NCBI GenBank assembly: GCA_023663725.1
Contig: JAMPGX010000018.1
Span: 1 to 64,000, forward strand
Direction: 5' to 3'
Length of the DNA: 64,000 bases
From: a bacterium
GTDB lineage: Bacteria > Bacillota > Clostridia > Lachnospirales > Lachnospiraceae
Shown here: positions 50,417 to 60,227 of the stretch, piece after piece
Position numbering within the stretch: position 1 is the stretch's first letter
How the letters are laid out: the number at the start of each line of letters is the position of its first letter
Notes under the pieces: model-generated
Seen by the model: the letters and a program-made list of their open reading frames with translations, nothing else
Databases searched by the model: none
What the model was told of the DNA's origin: nothing
Program-made: the position numbers and the translations under genes

Positions 50417-50505
50417 TATTATAACTGTTTATTTGAGTATGGTTCAGAGAGCCAGGCTGTTATGAGGTGGCCTTACATACGTTAAGGATAAGGGAGCGAA
50501 CAACC

Positions 50506-53466
50506 TTGGACAAATATGAATATAAGATAAAAGTAGATGAGATAAAGACATTGATTGCTCAGTACGAGTATCAACAGGCGGCTGAGATTGCCGACGGAAT
50601 TGACTGGCGCAGGGTCAAGAGTGTGATGATGCTCTGTACCATCAGCGATCTGTATAAGATTAACCGCAGATATGAGGACAGCAGGGATATTTTGCTATTG
50701 GCCTATGAGCGTCATCCGGGGGGACGCACGATTGTTTATTCTCTGTGCGAGTTGTCCATCAAGCTGGAAGACTATGTGATGGCCATTGAGTACTACAAGG
50801 AATTCGTACAGATCGCCCCCAAGGATACGGGGCGGTATATTTTGCAATACAAGCTGTATCAGGCTCAGGATGTGAGCTTGGAGGAGCGGATTGCGGTCCT
50901 CGAGGAGCTGAAATCCAAGGACTATCGGGAGAAGTGGGCCTATGAGCTGGCCTATCTGTATCATAGAGTGGGTCTGGCCACAAAATGTATCGAGGAGTGT
51001 GATGAACTGATCCTGTGGTTTGGTGAGGGCAAATATGTGGTAAAGGCCATGGAGCTGAAGATGCTGCATCAACCGCTGACCGCTCAGCAGCAGGACAAAT
51101 ATGAGAGCCATTTCCAGTCGGAGCCGGTCTATGACGAGTATGAGCAGGACGCGGAGTATCCTGATGGACAGGAGGACTATCAGGAGGCGGAGCTTCAACA
51201 AGAGACGGTGGAGACGCAGGAAGCTGTGGACGAACAGGAAGCGTCAATGGCTATAGATGTGATGCATGCCCCCACGATCCGGATTCCCTCTGAGGAGATT
51301 GAGATTCAGGTCAAGACCATGGATGTGGGGCAGTATAATACGATCAATCTGCAGAAGGAGCTGGCGGAGGGTCTGAGGGAAGTGCTGGAGGACGAACAGC
51401 CGCAGGACGCCATTACCCGTAGTATTATTGCTCCCATGACGGAGGAGGATGCGGGCGGTCCGTATTCAGAGAAGACAGAGGATGCCGGAGCTGAGAGCGT
51501 CACGGAGACTGGGCAGGTGGAAACGGAGGTGTTTTTCGGGGCTACAGGGGAAATTGGTGATGGAGCCCTGGAAGATGTCGCATGGGAACCACAGGAAACG
51601 CTGGCGTCAGCGGAGGTCTATACCGAGGAACCGAGTCTGGAGGAAGCTCCGGCAGAGGAGCAGCCGGATGCCGCCGCCGCAGAGCAGGAGGAAGTAGAGA
51701 GCACAGGGGAAGAGGAGCAGGCAGACGCAGTACAGGAACCGATAGAAGAGGAGGATCATACGGCTGCAGTGGTGATGGAGCAGTTGCGCATGCAGAATCT
51801 TGGAATTGAGCCGCCCAGAGAGATGGCGGGCGTGCTGTCTATGGAATCTGATGGGCAGATCAGCCTGGTGGTGCCCGAGTCGGAGAAGGTTGAGAAACAG
51901 ATTACCGGTCAGATGCGCATTGAGGATATTCTGGCTGAGTGGGAGCGGATGAAGCGGAACAACGAGGAGAAGCGCAAGGAAGAGATACATCAGAGGGTGC
52001 TTCGGCAGACAGGGCCAATGTTTACTGCTTTTGAGGAAGCGATTCGGGACGGCCTTCTGGAGCAGCTGGAGCAGGGGGCAGAGCTTGAGGGCGTAGATGT
52101 GCAGGACGAGCCGTCCATCTCGGATAGCGTCCAGGAGCCAGGAGAAGGCGAAGCGGAGTTCTCTGAGGAGGAGCCTGTCGGGGAAGAGCCAGTCGAAGAG
52201 GAGGCTTATGAAGAAGAGTCTGTAGAGGAAGAGTCAGTCGAAGAGGAGGCTTATGAAGAAGAGTCTATAGAGGAAGAGTCAGTCGAAGAGGAAGCTTATA
52301 AAGAAGAGTCTATAGAGGAAGAGCCAGTTGAAGAGGAAATCTTCGAGGAGGAAACCGAAGAGGAAGAAGCTGTTGAAGAGGAAGCTTATAAAGAAGAGTC
52401 TGTAGAGGAAGAGCCAGTTGAAGAGGAAGCTTATGAAGAAGAGCCTATAGAGGAAGAGCCAGTCGAAGAGGAAATCTTCGAGGAGGAAACCGAAGAGGAG
52501 GAAACCGAAGAGGAGGAAACCGAAGAGGAAGAAGCTGTTGAAGAGGAAGCTTATGAAGAAGAGTCTGTAGAGGAAGAGCCAGTCGAAGAGGAAACCCTCA
52601 AGGAGGAGTCTGCTGGGGAAGCGCCTGCCGAAGAGGAAACCCTCAAGGAGCAGTCCGCTGGGCAGGAGTTCGCCAAGAAGGAAGCTTCAGAGGCTGTGCC
52701 CAGGGAGAGAGCGAAAGTTAGAGCGTTGACGAAGGAAGAAAAGGAACTGTATGGCAGCTTTATTCAGGGCAGATCGTCCAGAGAGAAGCTGGTTGCCGCC
52801 ATTGACTCTATCAGCATGGCAGCCTATACGGGCAACGTCGTGATAACTGGAGACGAGGGTATGGACACGCTGTCATTGGCCAAGAATATGGTCAGGGAAG
52901 TGCAGATGACAGACAGTAATTTTTCTGGAAAAATTGCTAAGATATCCGGAAGCTCTCTAAATCAGCGGGATGTGGCGCAGACGCTTGACGGCCTGGCCAA
53001 CGGCGCATTGATCATTCAGAAGGCCTCTAATATGAACAAGGACACTGTGGACATGCTTTATAAAGCGCTGCAGAGGGAACAGTATGGGCTGATCGTTATT
53101 ATGGAGGATACCCGCAAGGCCATGAATAAATTCCTCGGCGTATACACCCAGCTGGCAGAATGCTTTAATGCCCGCATGGACATGGAGGCTCTGAGCAATG
53201 ACACTCTGGTGGCCTTTGGCAAAAAATACGCGAATGAGAAAGAATATTCGATTGATGAGTTGGGCGTGCTGGCCCTACATACAAGGATCGCAGAGATGCA
53301 GACGAGTGATCACGCCGTGACCGTACAGGATGTGAAGGGGATCATGGATGAGGCAATCCGTCATGCCAACCGCAAGACGATGGGGCATTTTGTAGATATT
53401 CTGTTGGCTAAGAGATATGATGAGGAAGATATGATCATCCTGAGGGAGAAGGATTTCATTTATTAG
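50506..53466 (+). CDS. TPR protein with long acidic repeats and degenerate AAA-like C-terminus
   Basis: 986 residues from a TTG start at 50506, chosen for GGGAG nine bases upstream. Residues about 1-200 are TPR-like helical repeats (SDLYKINRRYEDSRDILLLAYE, AIEYYKEFVQIAPKD, ELAYLYHRVGLATKCIEECD). About 210-725 are highly acidic, including a block of EEEAYEEESVEEE-type repeats (encoded at about 52160-52660). The last ~250 residues resemble an AAA+ module of the CbxX type, but the Walker A position reads VITGDEGMDTLS with no GKT and the Walker B carries no DE, so ATP hydrolysis is unlikely. No signal or membrane segment. 37 bases before glgB. Role unknown; scaffolding is a guess. Confidence 0.75.
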   Translation: MDKYEYKIKVDEIKTLIAQYEYQQAAEIADGIDWRRVKSVMMLCTISDLYKINRRYEDSRDILLLAYERHPGGRTIVYSLCELSIKLEDYVMAIEYYKEFVQIAPKDTGRYILQYKLYQAQDVSLEERIAVLEELKSKDYREKWAYELAYLYHRVGLATKCIEECDELILWFGEGKYVVKAMELKMLHQPLTAQQQDKYESHFQSEPVYDEYEQDAEYPDGQEDYQEAELQQETVETQEAVDEQEASMAIDVMHAPTIRIPSEEIEIQVKTMDVGQYNTINLQKELAEGLREVLEDEQPQDAITRSIIAPMTEEDAGGPYSEKTEDAGAESVTETGQVETEVFFGATGEIGDGALEDVAWEPQETLASAEVYTEEPSLEEAPAEEQPDAAAAEQEEVESTGEEEQADAVQEPIEEEDHTAAVVMEQLRMQNLGIEPPREMAGVLSMESDGQISLVVPESEKVEKQITGQMRIEDILAEWERMKRNNEEKRKEEIHQRVLRQTGPMFTAFEEAIRDGLLEQLEQGAELEGVDVQDEPSISDSVQEPGEGEAEFSEEEPVGEEPVEEEAYEEESVEEESVEEEAYEEESIEEESVEEEAYKEESIEEEPVEEEIFEEETEEEEAVEEEAYKEESVEEEPVEEEAYEEEPIEEEPVEEEIFEEETEEEETEEEETEEEEAVEEEAYEEESVEEEPVEEETLKEESAGEAPAEEETLKEQSAGQEFAKKEASEAVPRERAKVRALTKEEKELYGSFIQGRSSREKLVAAIDSISMAAYTGNVVITGDEGMDTLSLAKNMVREVQMTDSNFSGKIAKISGSSLNQRDVAQTLDGLANGALIIQKASNMNKDTVDMLYKALQREQYGLIVIMEDTRKAMNKFLGVYTQLAECFNARMDMEALSNDTLVAFGKKYANEKEYSIDELGVLALHTRIAEMQTSDHAVTVQDVKGIMDEAIRHANRKTMGHFVDILLAKRYDEEDMIILREKDFIY
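52160..52660 (+). repeat. In-frame acidic tandem repeats, 15- to 45-bp units
   Basis: Interleaved units encoding EEEAYEEES, EEPVEEE and EEETEEE recur more than ten times; several stretches of 40-60 bases are nearly identical. The pattern indicates growth by slippage or unequal recombination, and length variation between strains is likely. Confidence 0.85.
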
Positions 53467-53503
53467 AACGATTCTTGTACAAATGGCAGTGGGAGGGATA
53501 GAC

Positions 53504-55471
53504 ATGGCAAGGACGAAGAAAAAAAAGTCAGCAGCGGAAAAAAAGGTGGTCCAGGGACATGGAGGACAGCTTCAAAGGGAACCGGTATTTATCTCTGAGG
53601 CGGACCAATATCTGTTTGCTCAGGGAACGCACTATGACATTTATAAAAAGCTGGGGGCGCATCAGTCTCGTGAGAATGGAGAGGACGGCGTGTTCTTTGC
53701 GGTATGGGCTCCGAATGCGGCTTGTGTCCATGTGATTGGCGAGTTTAACGGATGGGATGAGAACAGTCATCCGATGGAGAAGCTGGGTCCGGGAGGGATC
53801 TATAAGCTGTTTGTACCTGGCGTGCCGGAGGGATGCATGTATAAATTCCTGATAACTACGCAGGAAGGTACTAAGCTGTATAAGGCTGATCCGTTTGCCA
53901 ATTACGCAGAGTATCGTCCGGGCACAGCCTCCAGGGTGACGGATCTGTCAGGGTTTGCCTGGGAAGATGAGAAATGGATGGCTGAGAGAGATCAGCGGGA
54001 TGTGCAGAAACAGCCGTTGGCCATATATGAATGTCACATAGGATCCTTTATGAAGCATCCAAATGGCACGCCCGAGGGCTTCTACAACTATCGGGAATTT
54101 GCGGACCGCATTGTGGAATATTTGAAGGAGATGCGCTATACGCATATCGAGCTGATGGGGATTGCAGAGCATCCGTACGATGGCTCCTGGGGGTATCAGG
54201 TTACCGGCTATTATGCCCCTACCTCCCGCTATGGCACGCCCAAGGATTTCATGTATCTGATCAACAAGCTGCACAAGCATAAAATAGGTGTGATACTCGA
54301 CTGGGTTCCGGCCCATTTTGCCATGGACAGCCATGGTCTGGGTTGTTTTGACGGACAGTGTATCTTCGAGCATCCAGATCCCCGCTTGGGGGAGCATCCA
54401 GACTGGGGCACCAAGATATTTAATTATGGGAAGACAGAGATCAGGAATTTCCTGATTGCGAACGCTCTGTTCTGGCTGAAGGAATTCCATGTGGACGGCA
54501 TTCGTGTGGACGCGGTCGCCTCCATGCTCTATCTGGACTACGGGAAGAAGGATGGCCAGTGGCTTCCCAATAAATACGGTGGGAATAAGAACCTGGAGGC
54601 GATAGAGTTCTTTAAGCATCTGAATTCTGTGATCAGGGGAACCTATCCAGGCTTTATGACCATTGCCGAGGAATCGACCGCATGGCCCAATGTGACAGGG
54701 GACATTGGCGGGGAGAGTCTGGGATTTACATTCAAATGGAATATGGGCTGGATGCATGATTTCTGCGAGTATATGAAGCTTGATCCTCTGTACCGCAAGG
54801 GCAATCACTACGCCATGTCCTTCGCCATGAGCTATAATGAAAGTGAGAATTATATTCTTCCTCTGTCTCACGACGAGGTGGTGCATCTGAAATGCTCGAT
54901 GGTGAACAAGATGCCGGGGTATCAGGTGGATAAGTATGCCAATCTGCGGGTGGGATATACGTTCATGTTTGGCCATTGCGGTAAAAAGCTCCTGTTCATG
55001 GGGCAGGACTTTGGACAGGAGAGAGAGTGGAGCGAGGAGAGAGAGCTGGACTGGTTCCTCCTGGAGGAACGGAACAATCTGGGCATGCATCATTATGTGA
55101 GAGACCTGCTGGAGCTGTACCGCAAGTATCCCTGTATGTATGAGAATGATAATTCCTGGAAAGGCTTTGAGTGGATGAATGCGGATGATGCGGACAGAAG
55201 CACCTACTCCTTTGTCCGGAAATCAGAGAGCGGGCGAAACAATCTGCTGTTTGTGATGAATATGACGCCCATGCGCTGGGAGAATTATGTGGTGCCGGTA
55301 CCGAAGAAGAAAAAGTATTGGCTGGTGTTAAACAGTGATGATGCCTGTTATGGCGGCAATGGCAATGCTGTGCCGGAGGAGCTGACCGCTGTGGATGAGC
55401 CTTGTCATTACCACGATTACACGATTTCTTTTGATTTACCTCCTTATACAGCTGTGGTATTCCGGTTCTAG
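53504..55471 (+). CDS. glgB: 1,4-alpha-glucan branching enzyme
   Basis: 655 residues from ATG 53504 (GGAGG at seven bases). An N-terminal CBM48 (FFAVWAPNAACVHVIGEFNGW) precedes the GH13 barrel. Catalytic residues: nucleophile D336 (DGIRVDAV), acid/base E389 (TIAEEST) and D457 (LSHDEVV). The GH13_9 landmark YECHIGSF and the motif GYFAPTSRYG-like GYYAPTSRYGTP are present. It makes alpha-1,6 branches in glycogen. Unusually it stands without other glg genes, downstream of the acidic-repeat protein. A highly basic N-terminal tail (ARTKKKKSAAEKK) precedes the first domain. Confidence 0.95.
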   Translation: MARTKKKKSAAEKKVVQGHGGQLQREPVFISEADQYLFAQGTHYDIYKKLGAHQSRENGEDGVFFAVWAPNAACVHVIGEFNGWDENSHPMEKLGPGGIYKLFVPGVPEGCMYKFLITTQEGTKLYKADPFANYAEYRPGTASRVTDLSGFAWEDEKWMAERDQRDVQKQPLAIYECHIGSFMKHPNGTPEGFYNYREFADRIVEYLKEMRYTHIELMGIAEHPYDGSWGYQVTGYYAPTSRYGTPKDFMYLINKLHKHKIGVILDWVPAHFAMDSHGLGCFDGQCIFEHPDPRLGEHPDWGTKIFNYGKTEIRNFLIANALFWLKEFHVDGIRVDAVASMLYLDYGKKDGQWLPNKYGGNKNLEAIEFFKHLNSVIRGTYPGFMTIAEESTAWPNVTGDIGGESLGFTFKWNMGWMHDFCEYMKLDPLYRKGNHYAMSFAMSYNESENYILPLSHDEVVHLKCSMVNKMPGYQVDKYANLRVGYTFMFGHCGKKLLFMGQDFGQEREWSEERELDWFLLEERNNLGMHHYVRDLLELYRKYPCMYENDNSWKGFEWMNADDADRSTYSFVRKSESGRNNLLFVMNMTPMRWENYVVPVPKKKKYWLVLNSDDACYGGNGNAVPEELTAVDEPCHYHDYTISFDLPPYTAVVFRF

Positions 55472-55504
55472 ACGGTTAAGAAAATGGAAAATAGACCGAA
55501 ATAA

Positions 55505-55540
55505 TAGGTGAGTGCCAGATGGCGCCCACCTATTTTTTTC
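55505..55540 (+). terminator. Rho-independent terminator after glgB
   Basis: AGGTG-GTGCC pairs with GGCGC-CACCT around an AGAT loop, followed by ATTTTTTT. Confidence 0.8.
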
Positions 55541-55574
55541 AGGTACAGATATCACGACGCGGAGAGGAATGCAG

Positions 55575-58520
55575 ATGAAAATAAGCTTTGAGCAGCCGGT
55601 ACAGGCGAATCATTATCAAGAACAGGGAGTGCAGGGGGCGCAGCCTCAGCAGCGGCACAGGTCGGCAGACAGATATCGTGGTTACGGAGCCCATATGGAC
55701 GGTAGGGACAGCGTTCATCCCGGCAATGCCCTGGGCAGCCGCTGGAATGCGGGCCGGAAGGCATCCCGTGGAAAGACAGTGGCGGAGCTTCAGGCGCAGG
55801 CCGGCGCAGCGGATGTTCAGGCTATGCAGAACCAGATGACAGTGATGTCACATACAATGTCGGACGAGGACTATGCTCGCATGGCCAGAGAGGGATATGA
55901 TCCCAGCCAGATGGATCCGCGGGATACGGTGACGATCTTGGATAAGATCAAGGCAGAACTGGTAAAAGCCGGCCAAAATATCGTGGGATATACGGACACA
56001 CTGGACATGGAGACGTTGACAGAGGCGGTGGGCGACCAGGGCTTGGCCAGGGCATTGCAGGAGAGCTTTGCCGCGGCGGATGTTCCTCTGTCTGCGGAGA
56101 ATCTGGAAAAGACCCTGCAAGCCATGGAGATGGCTGAAGGTCTGGAGGAACCGAACGAAGGGGATTATTATTATATGATCCGCAGCGGGCTTGAGGCTAC
56201 TATAAAGGGATACTATCTGGCGGAGGCCAGTGGTTCTGCGCTGGAACAGGAGCCGCAGGCGGAGTATTTTGACGCGGAGGTAAAGGGCTATACGACTCGC
56301 AATATCGAGGAGCGGCGGGAAGGCGCTTCGCAGTCCGCGAAAGCAGCTCCAGATTCCCAGGAGCTGGACAGACTGCTTGCGTCCCTGGGGCGTCGCGGTA
56401 CAGAGCAGGAACGGGAGGCAGCGAGCTGGCTGATTCAGAGAGGGCTGGAGATAGATCAGGACAGCCTCAGAAGAGCCATGGAGATACGGAGTGTCTCTTT
56501 TCCAGTATCCAGGGAGCGTGTGGCGCAGGCGGCGGCTTCCGCCATCGCGGACGGTTATGAACCTCTGGAGGGGAATCTGGCGGATACCAGATCTATTCGG
56601 CAGAAGGCATATGAGTTGGTTGGCTATTATCAGAGCAGTGACGCCGAGCGGTTAATCAGCGATCACCGTCTGCTGGAGGAAATTCGACTGCGCATGACGG
56701 TGGAGACCAATATAAAGCTGCTCGAGAGCGGTTATTCCATAGATACCAAACCCATTGAGGAGACGATAGAGGCTTTGAAACAGGCGCAGCAGGAGCTTGC
56801 CAGAGAATTTTTCCCAGATCCGGAGCTCTCTGACCGAGAGGCAGTGGAACGCTATCAGCAATTGGAAAGCGCCTGCAAAGTGACTGAGGAATTGCCCAGT
56901 CTGCCCATAGACACGGTGGGCAGACTGCGGGAGGGTATCCCGGAGGGAGAGGCCGCGACGCTGGAGGCATTTCACAGGGAAGGGAAGGCTCTGAAGACTG
57001 ATTACGAGAAAGCCGGACAGCGCTATGAGGCCATCTGGACTCAGCCCCGCGCGGATATGGGAGACAGCATCCGCAAGGCCTTTGCCAATGTGGACGATAT
57101 TCTGCAGGACATGGGCTATGAGCCCACGGAGGAGAACCGTCGGGCCGTGCGTGTGTTGGGCTATAACCGTATGGAGATCACTCCGGAGCATGTGGAGGAG
57201 ATCAAGGCCGCGTGCGCAACTGTGGAGGAGGTCACCAGACGGATGACTCCCGCGGCGGTGCTGCGCATGATCAGAGATGGTGTTAATCCTTTGGAGCAGA
57301 GCCTTCCGCAGCTGCGAGAATATTTCGAGGGGGAGGGTCAGGAACAGCAGGCCCGGCAGGAGATGGAGAGGTACAGCCGTTTTCTGTACAAATTGGAGAG
57401 AAAGAATGAGATCACGCCCGAGGAGAAAAGCGCGTTTATCGGCTGCTATCGGTTGCTCCGTCAGCTGGAGAAGGGCGATAGTGCCGCCATTGGCAGCATT
57501 GTGAGCACTGGAGCGGAGATGAATTTTTCCACATTGCTGTCTGCGGTCAGGAGCCGGAGGGTAGGGCATATGAATACGCTGGTGGATGACGCGGTGGGAG
57601 GTCTGAGCCGTCTGGAAAGCCGCGGAGTCCGCATTGACGAACAGATCAACCTGGGATATATGCGGGAATGGAATCGAGTGCTGGAGGAGGCGGTAGAGCC
57701 CGATACGCAGGACTACGCGGAGGCACAGAGCGACGCTGACAGAATGCGCCGCGAGTGGAGCCAGGCGGCCACTGCTTCCCCCGAGATATACGGAGCGCTG
57801 GAGCGCGCAGAGGAAACGCCCACTGTCGTCAACATACTGGCCGCTCAAAATATGGAAGCAGAGCTCCAGAAGCTTATGAGCCGTTTTGACTCCGGCAGCC
57901 GTCGGGAGAAGCCAACGCAGCTATGGCAGCGCTTGGGCACTCCCAGAGAATTTCAAGAGTCGTATCAGGAGACTGTTGTGGAGCAGGAGGAACAGCTTGA
58001 ACACCAGATATTGGAGGAGACAGAGCAGCTGGTGGATGTGCGCTCCCTGCATCTGATGTCTAAGCAGCTGCACCTGATGGGGTCTCTGGCACACTCGGAG
58101 GAATATTATTTTCCCATGGAGCTGGGCGGTGAGATCGCGGCAGTACATCTGCAGATCTGTCGCGGAGAGCAGGAAAAGGGCATGGTGCGGATTGAATTGA
58201 CCAGCGCGGGCATGGGCAGTCTGAAGGGAGAATTTCAGGTCAGAGACCACACGGTGAATGGTTATTTTGTGGGAAATCAGAGTGATGCGGTTATGAATAT
58301 GCGCCGCTCGACCGATATATTTGATAGTTATCTGGCAGAGGGCTTACAGCTGGGCCAGGTGGAATATGTATATCATGAGTCAGGGAAGACGGTCATGTCC
58401 TGGGACAGAGCAGGGGCCGCGGACGCCGCGCAGCAGGGAAGTCTGTACGCGACGGCAAAAGCCTTTTTGCAGACTGTGCGGGATGTGGAAAAACAGATGG
58501 AAGGGAATCCAGAACACTAA
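55575..58520 (+). CDS. Large FliK-like flagellar protein (DUF6240 type)
   Basis: 981 residues from ATG 55575 (GAGG at seven bases). Long, mostly helical, charged protein without signal peptide. The last ~150 residues (LHLMSKQLHLMGSLAHSEEYYFPMELGG, QICRGEQEKGMVRIELTSAGMGSLKGEFQV) look like the C-terminal domain of hook-length control proteins, which switch export specificity. Similar long proteins upstream of flagellin in Lachnospiraceae are annotated DUF6240. The gene is 15 bases before the flagellin gene, which supports a flagellar or export role. The central region has repeated helices of about 60-70 residues. Confidence 0.7.
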   Translation: MKISFEQPVQANHYQEQGVQGAQPQQRHRSADRYRGYGAHMDGRDSVHPGNALGSRWNAGRKASRGKTVAELQAQAGAADVQAMQNQMTVMSHTMSDEDYARMAREGYDPSQMDPRDTVTILDKIKAELVKAGQNIVGYTDTLDMETLTEAVGDQGLARALQESFAAADVPLSAENLEKTLQAMEMAEGLEEPNEGDYYYMIRSGLEATIKGYYLAEASGSALEQEPQAEYFDAEVKGYTTRNIEERREGASQSAKAAPDSQELDRLLASLGRRGTEQEREAASWLIQRGLEIDQDSLRRAMEIRSVSFPVSRERVAQAAASAIADGYEPLEGNLADTRSIRQKAYELVGYYQSSDAERLISDHRLLEEIRLRMTVETNIKLLESGYSIDTKPIEETIEALKQAQQELAREFFPDPELSDREAVERYQQLESACKVTEELPSLPIDTVGRLREGIPEGEAATLEAFHREGKALKTDYEKAGQRYEAIWTQPRADMGDSIRKAFANVDDILQDMGYEPTEENRRAVRVLGYNRMEITPEHVEEIKAACATVEEVTRRMTPAAVLRMIRDGVNPLEQSLPQLREYFEGEGQEQQARQEMERYSRFLYKLERKNEITPEEKSAFIGCYRLLRQLEKGDSAAIGSIVSTGAEMNFSTLLSAVRSRRVGHMNTLVDDAVGGLSRLESRGVRIDEQINLGYMREWNRVLEEAVEPDTQDYAEAQSDADRMRREWSQAATASPEIYGALERAEETPTVVNILAAQNMEAELQKLMSRFDSGSRREKPTQLWQRLGTPREFQESYQETVVEQEEQLEHQILEETEQLVDVRSLHLMSKQLHLMGSLAHSEEYYFPMELGGEIAAVHLQICRGEQEKGMVRIELTSAGMGSLKGEFQVRDHTVNGYFVGNQSDAVMNMRRSTDIFDSYLAEGLQLGQVEYVYHESGKTVMSWDRAGAADAAQQGSLYATAKAFLQTVRDVEKQMEGNPEH

Positions 58521-58535
58521 TTCAGGAGGATTCAT

Positions 58536-59690
58536 ATGAGGATCAATTACAATGTGTCAGCTATGCTGGCCAATAATGCGCTGTCTAAGAGTGACAATGC
58601 TCTGTCTGCATCTCTGGAGAGACTCTCCAGCGGGCTGAAGATCAACCATGCCAAGGACAATCCGGCAGGGCTGGCTATGGCAAAACGGATGAATGCCCAG
58701 CTGGAGGGTCTGGGAGCGGCCAATGACAACGCCAGCGACGGAATATCCATCATAGAGATAGCGGATGGCGCCTTGACCGAGGTCAGCGCCATGCTGCAAC
58801 GGATCAATGAACTGACTGTGAAAGCTGCCACCGGCACAGTGACCGACGGAGACAGAGAGATCATTCAGGAAGAGGTGGAGCAGCTTAAGGAAGAGATTGA
58901 GCGTGTGAAGGAGACCACGCAGTTCAACGGGCAGAATCTACTGGACGGTACCTTTAATGTCAAGGGATATACCAACCAGGACAAGATCAAGGTGAATAGT
59001 TTTAGCAATAAGGTTCCTGAGGGTGTATATACGATTACTTCCATGGATATTGTAGACGAGCTGGACAGCAACGGTGATCCTACCGGCTATAAGACGGCAA
59101 AGAATGTGCAGCTGAAGACGGCCACTGGTGCAGGCGGAGCGGCGGATGAGAACTCTTTTCCGGCAGGGGTGGACGAGATCGAGGTGGAGAACGGATTCCT
59201 GACAATCAAGGGCAGCAATGGGTTTGAGCTGCAGCTGGATCTGAATGACGCGGACAATGGCACAGTAACGGGGCTGAATATCGAGGTTACCGACGTGGGC
59301 CCCATGCGTATACAGGTCGGCGCCAACGAGGGGCAGATATTGGCGCTTGAGATACCTCCTGTCTCTCTGCGCAATATGGGAATCGAGAAAATCGACGTGA
59401 GCACGCAGGACAGCGCCAAGGACGCTCTGGGGCGTATGGATGGGGCAATCGGTTTTGTGTCCCGCGTCAGGGGCAGGCTGGGCGCCTATCAGAACCGTCT
59501 GGAGTCCACAGTAAATAGTCTGGATGTGTCGGAGGAGAGCATGACGGCTGCCTACTCGCGGATTATGGATGCGGATATGGCAGAGGAGATGACGCAATAC
59601 ACCACCAATCAGGTGCTGACCCAGGCCGGTACGTCCATGCTGGCACAGGCCAACGAAAGGCCCTCTCAGGTATTGCAGCTGTTGCAATAA
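58536..59690 (+). CDS. Flagellin
   Basis: 384 residues. Conserved D0/D1 ends: N-terminal MRINYNVSAMLANN and LERLSSGLKINHAKDNPAGLAMAKRM; C-terminal RMDGAIGFVSRVRGRLGAYQNRLE and ANERPSQVLQLLQ. The variable middle (about 145-270) is short. Exported by the flagellar type III system and assembled into the filament; the next gene encodes its chaperone. AGGAGG lies seven bases before the ATG. No sigma-28 promoter is seen in the 15-base gap to the previous gene, so transcription comes from further upstream. Confidence 0.95.
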   Translation: MRINYNVSAMLANNALSKSDNALSASLERLSSGLKINHAKDNPAGLAMAKRMNAQLEGLGAANDNASDGISIIEIADGALTEVSAMLQRINELTVKAATGTVTDGDREIIQEEVEQLKEEIERVKETTQFNGQNLLDGTFNVKGYTNQDKIKVNSFSNKVPEGVYTITSMDIVDELDSNGDPTGYKTAKNVQLKTATGAGGAADENSFPAGVDEIEVENGFLTIKGSNGFELQLDLNDADNGTVTGLNIEVTDVGPMRIQVGANEGQILALEIPPVSLRNMGIEKIDVSTQDSAKDALGRMDGAIGFVSRVRGRLGAYQNRLESTVNSLDVSEESMTAAYSRIMDADMAEEMTQYTTNQVLTQAGTSMLAQANERPSQVLQLLQ

Positions 59691-59750
59691 TCAGTTATGA
59701 CAAGATGAGCTTCACAAGGAATATTTCCTGAAGGAGAGGTATAACATTCA

Positions 59751-60227
59751 ATGACATTGGAGACCAAACAACAATTTACATTTCGCATTTCCCAGGCTAA
59801 TCCCACGGAGATGATCGTGATTCTGTATGAGATGACATTGCAGTATCTGGATGATGCTGCTCAGGCCGCTGAGAATGACGGCTTTGCAGGATATCGGGCC
59901 GCAGTCCTCAGGGCGAGAGGATGTATTGTAGAATTGATGCAGTCCCTGCATATGGAATATGAGCTTGCGGCCGTTCTGAGGCAGTTGTACCTGTTTTGCC
60001 TCAGAAGGCTGGCTCAGGCAGAGGTGCGCATGCATCCCGAACTGTTGCAGGAGGTGGAGGGCGTGATCGCACCGCTGTGTGACGCTTACAGGCAGATTGC
60101 GTCACAGAATACGGCTGGTCCGGTGATGCAGAATGCTCAGGCGGTATACGCAGGTCTGACCTATGGCAAAAATTCTCTAGCTGAGAACATGGCTGACCAG
60201 AGCGTGAATCGGGGAATGCTCATATAA
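59751..60227 (+). CDS. fliS: Flagellar export chaperone FliS-like
   Basis: 158 residues, all-helical, with the FliS pattern: FRISQANPTEMIVILYEMTLQYLDDA, then RGCIVELMQSLHMEYELAAVLRQLYLFCLRRLAQAEV. FliS binds the disordered C-terminus of flagellin and prevents early assembly. The C-terminal 30 residues are an extension beyond usual FliS. Its end overlaps the end of the convergent YaaL-type gene by 51 bases. Confidence 0.85.
   Translation: MTLETKQQFTFRISQANPTEMIVILYEMTLQYLDDAAQAAENDGFAGYRAAVLRARGCIVELMQSLHMEYELAAVLRQLYLFCLRRLAQAEVRMHPELLQEVEGVIAPLCDAYRQIASQNTAGPVMQNAQAVYAGLTYGKNSLAENMADQSVNRGMLI

Noticed and set aside
52160-52660. Regular repeats considered as a CRISPR array or phage repeat
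   Set aside because: Units are in frame, of uneven length and without unique spacers; they encode acidic residues inside one gene.
53948-55093. 381-codon frame on the minus strand
   Set aside because: Antisense of glgB with no ribosome site or recognisable domain.
56652-57848. 398-codon frame on the minus strand
   Set aside because: Antisense of the FliK-like gene; no start signal and no domain.
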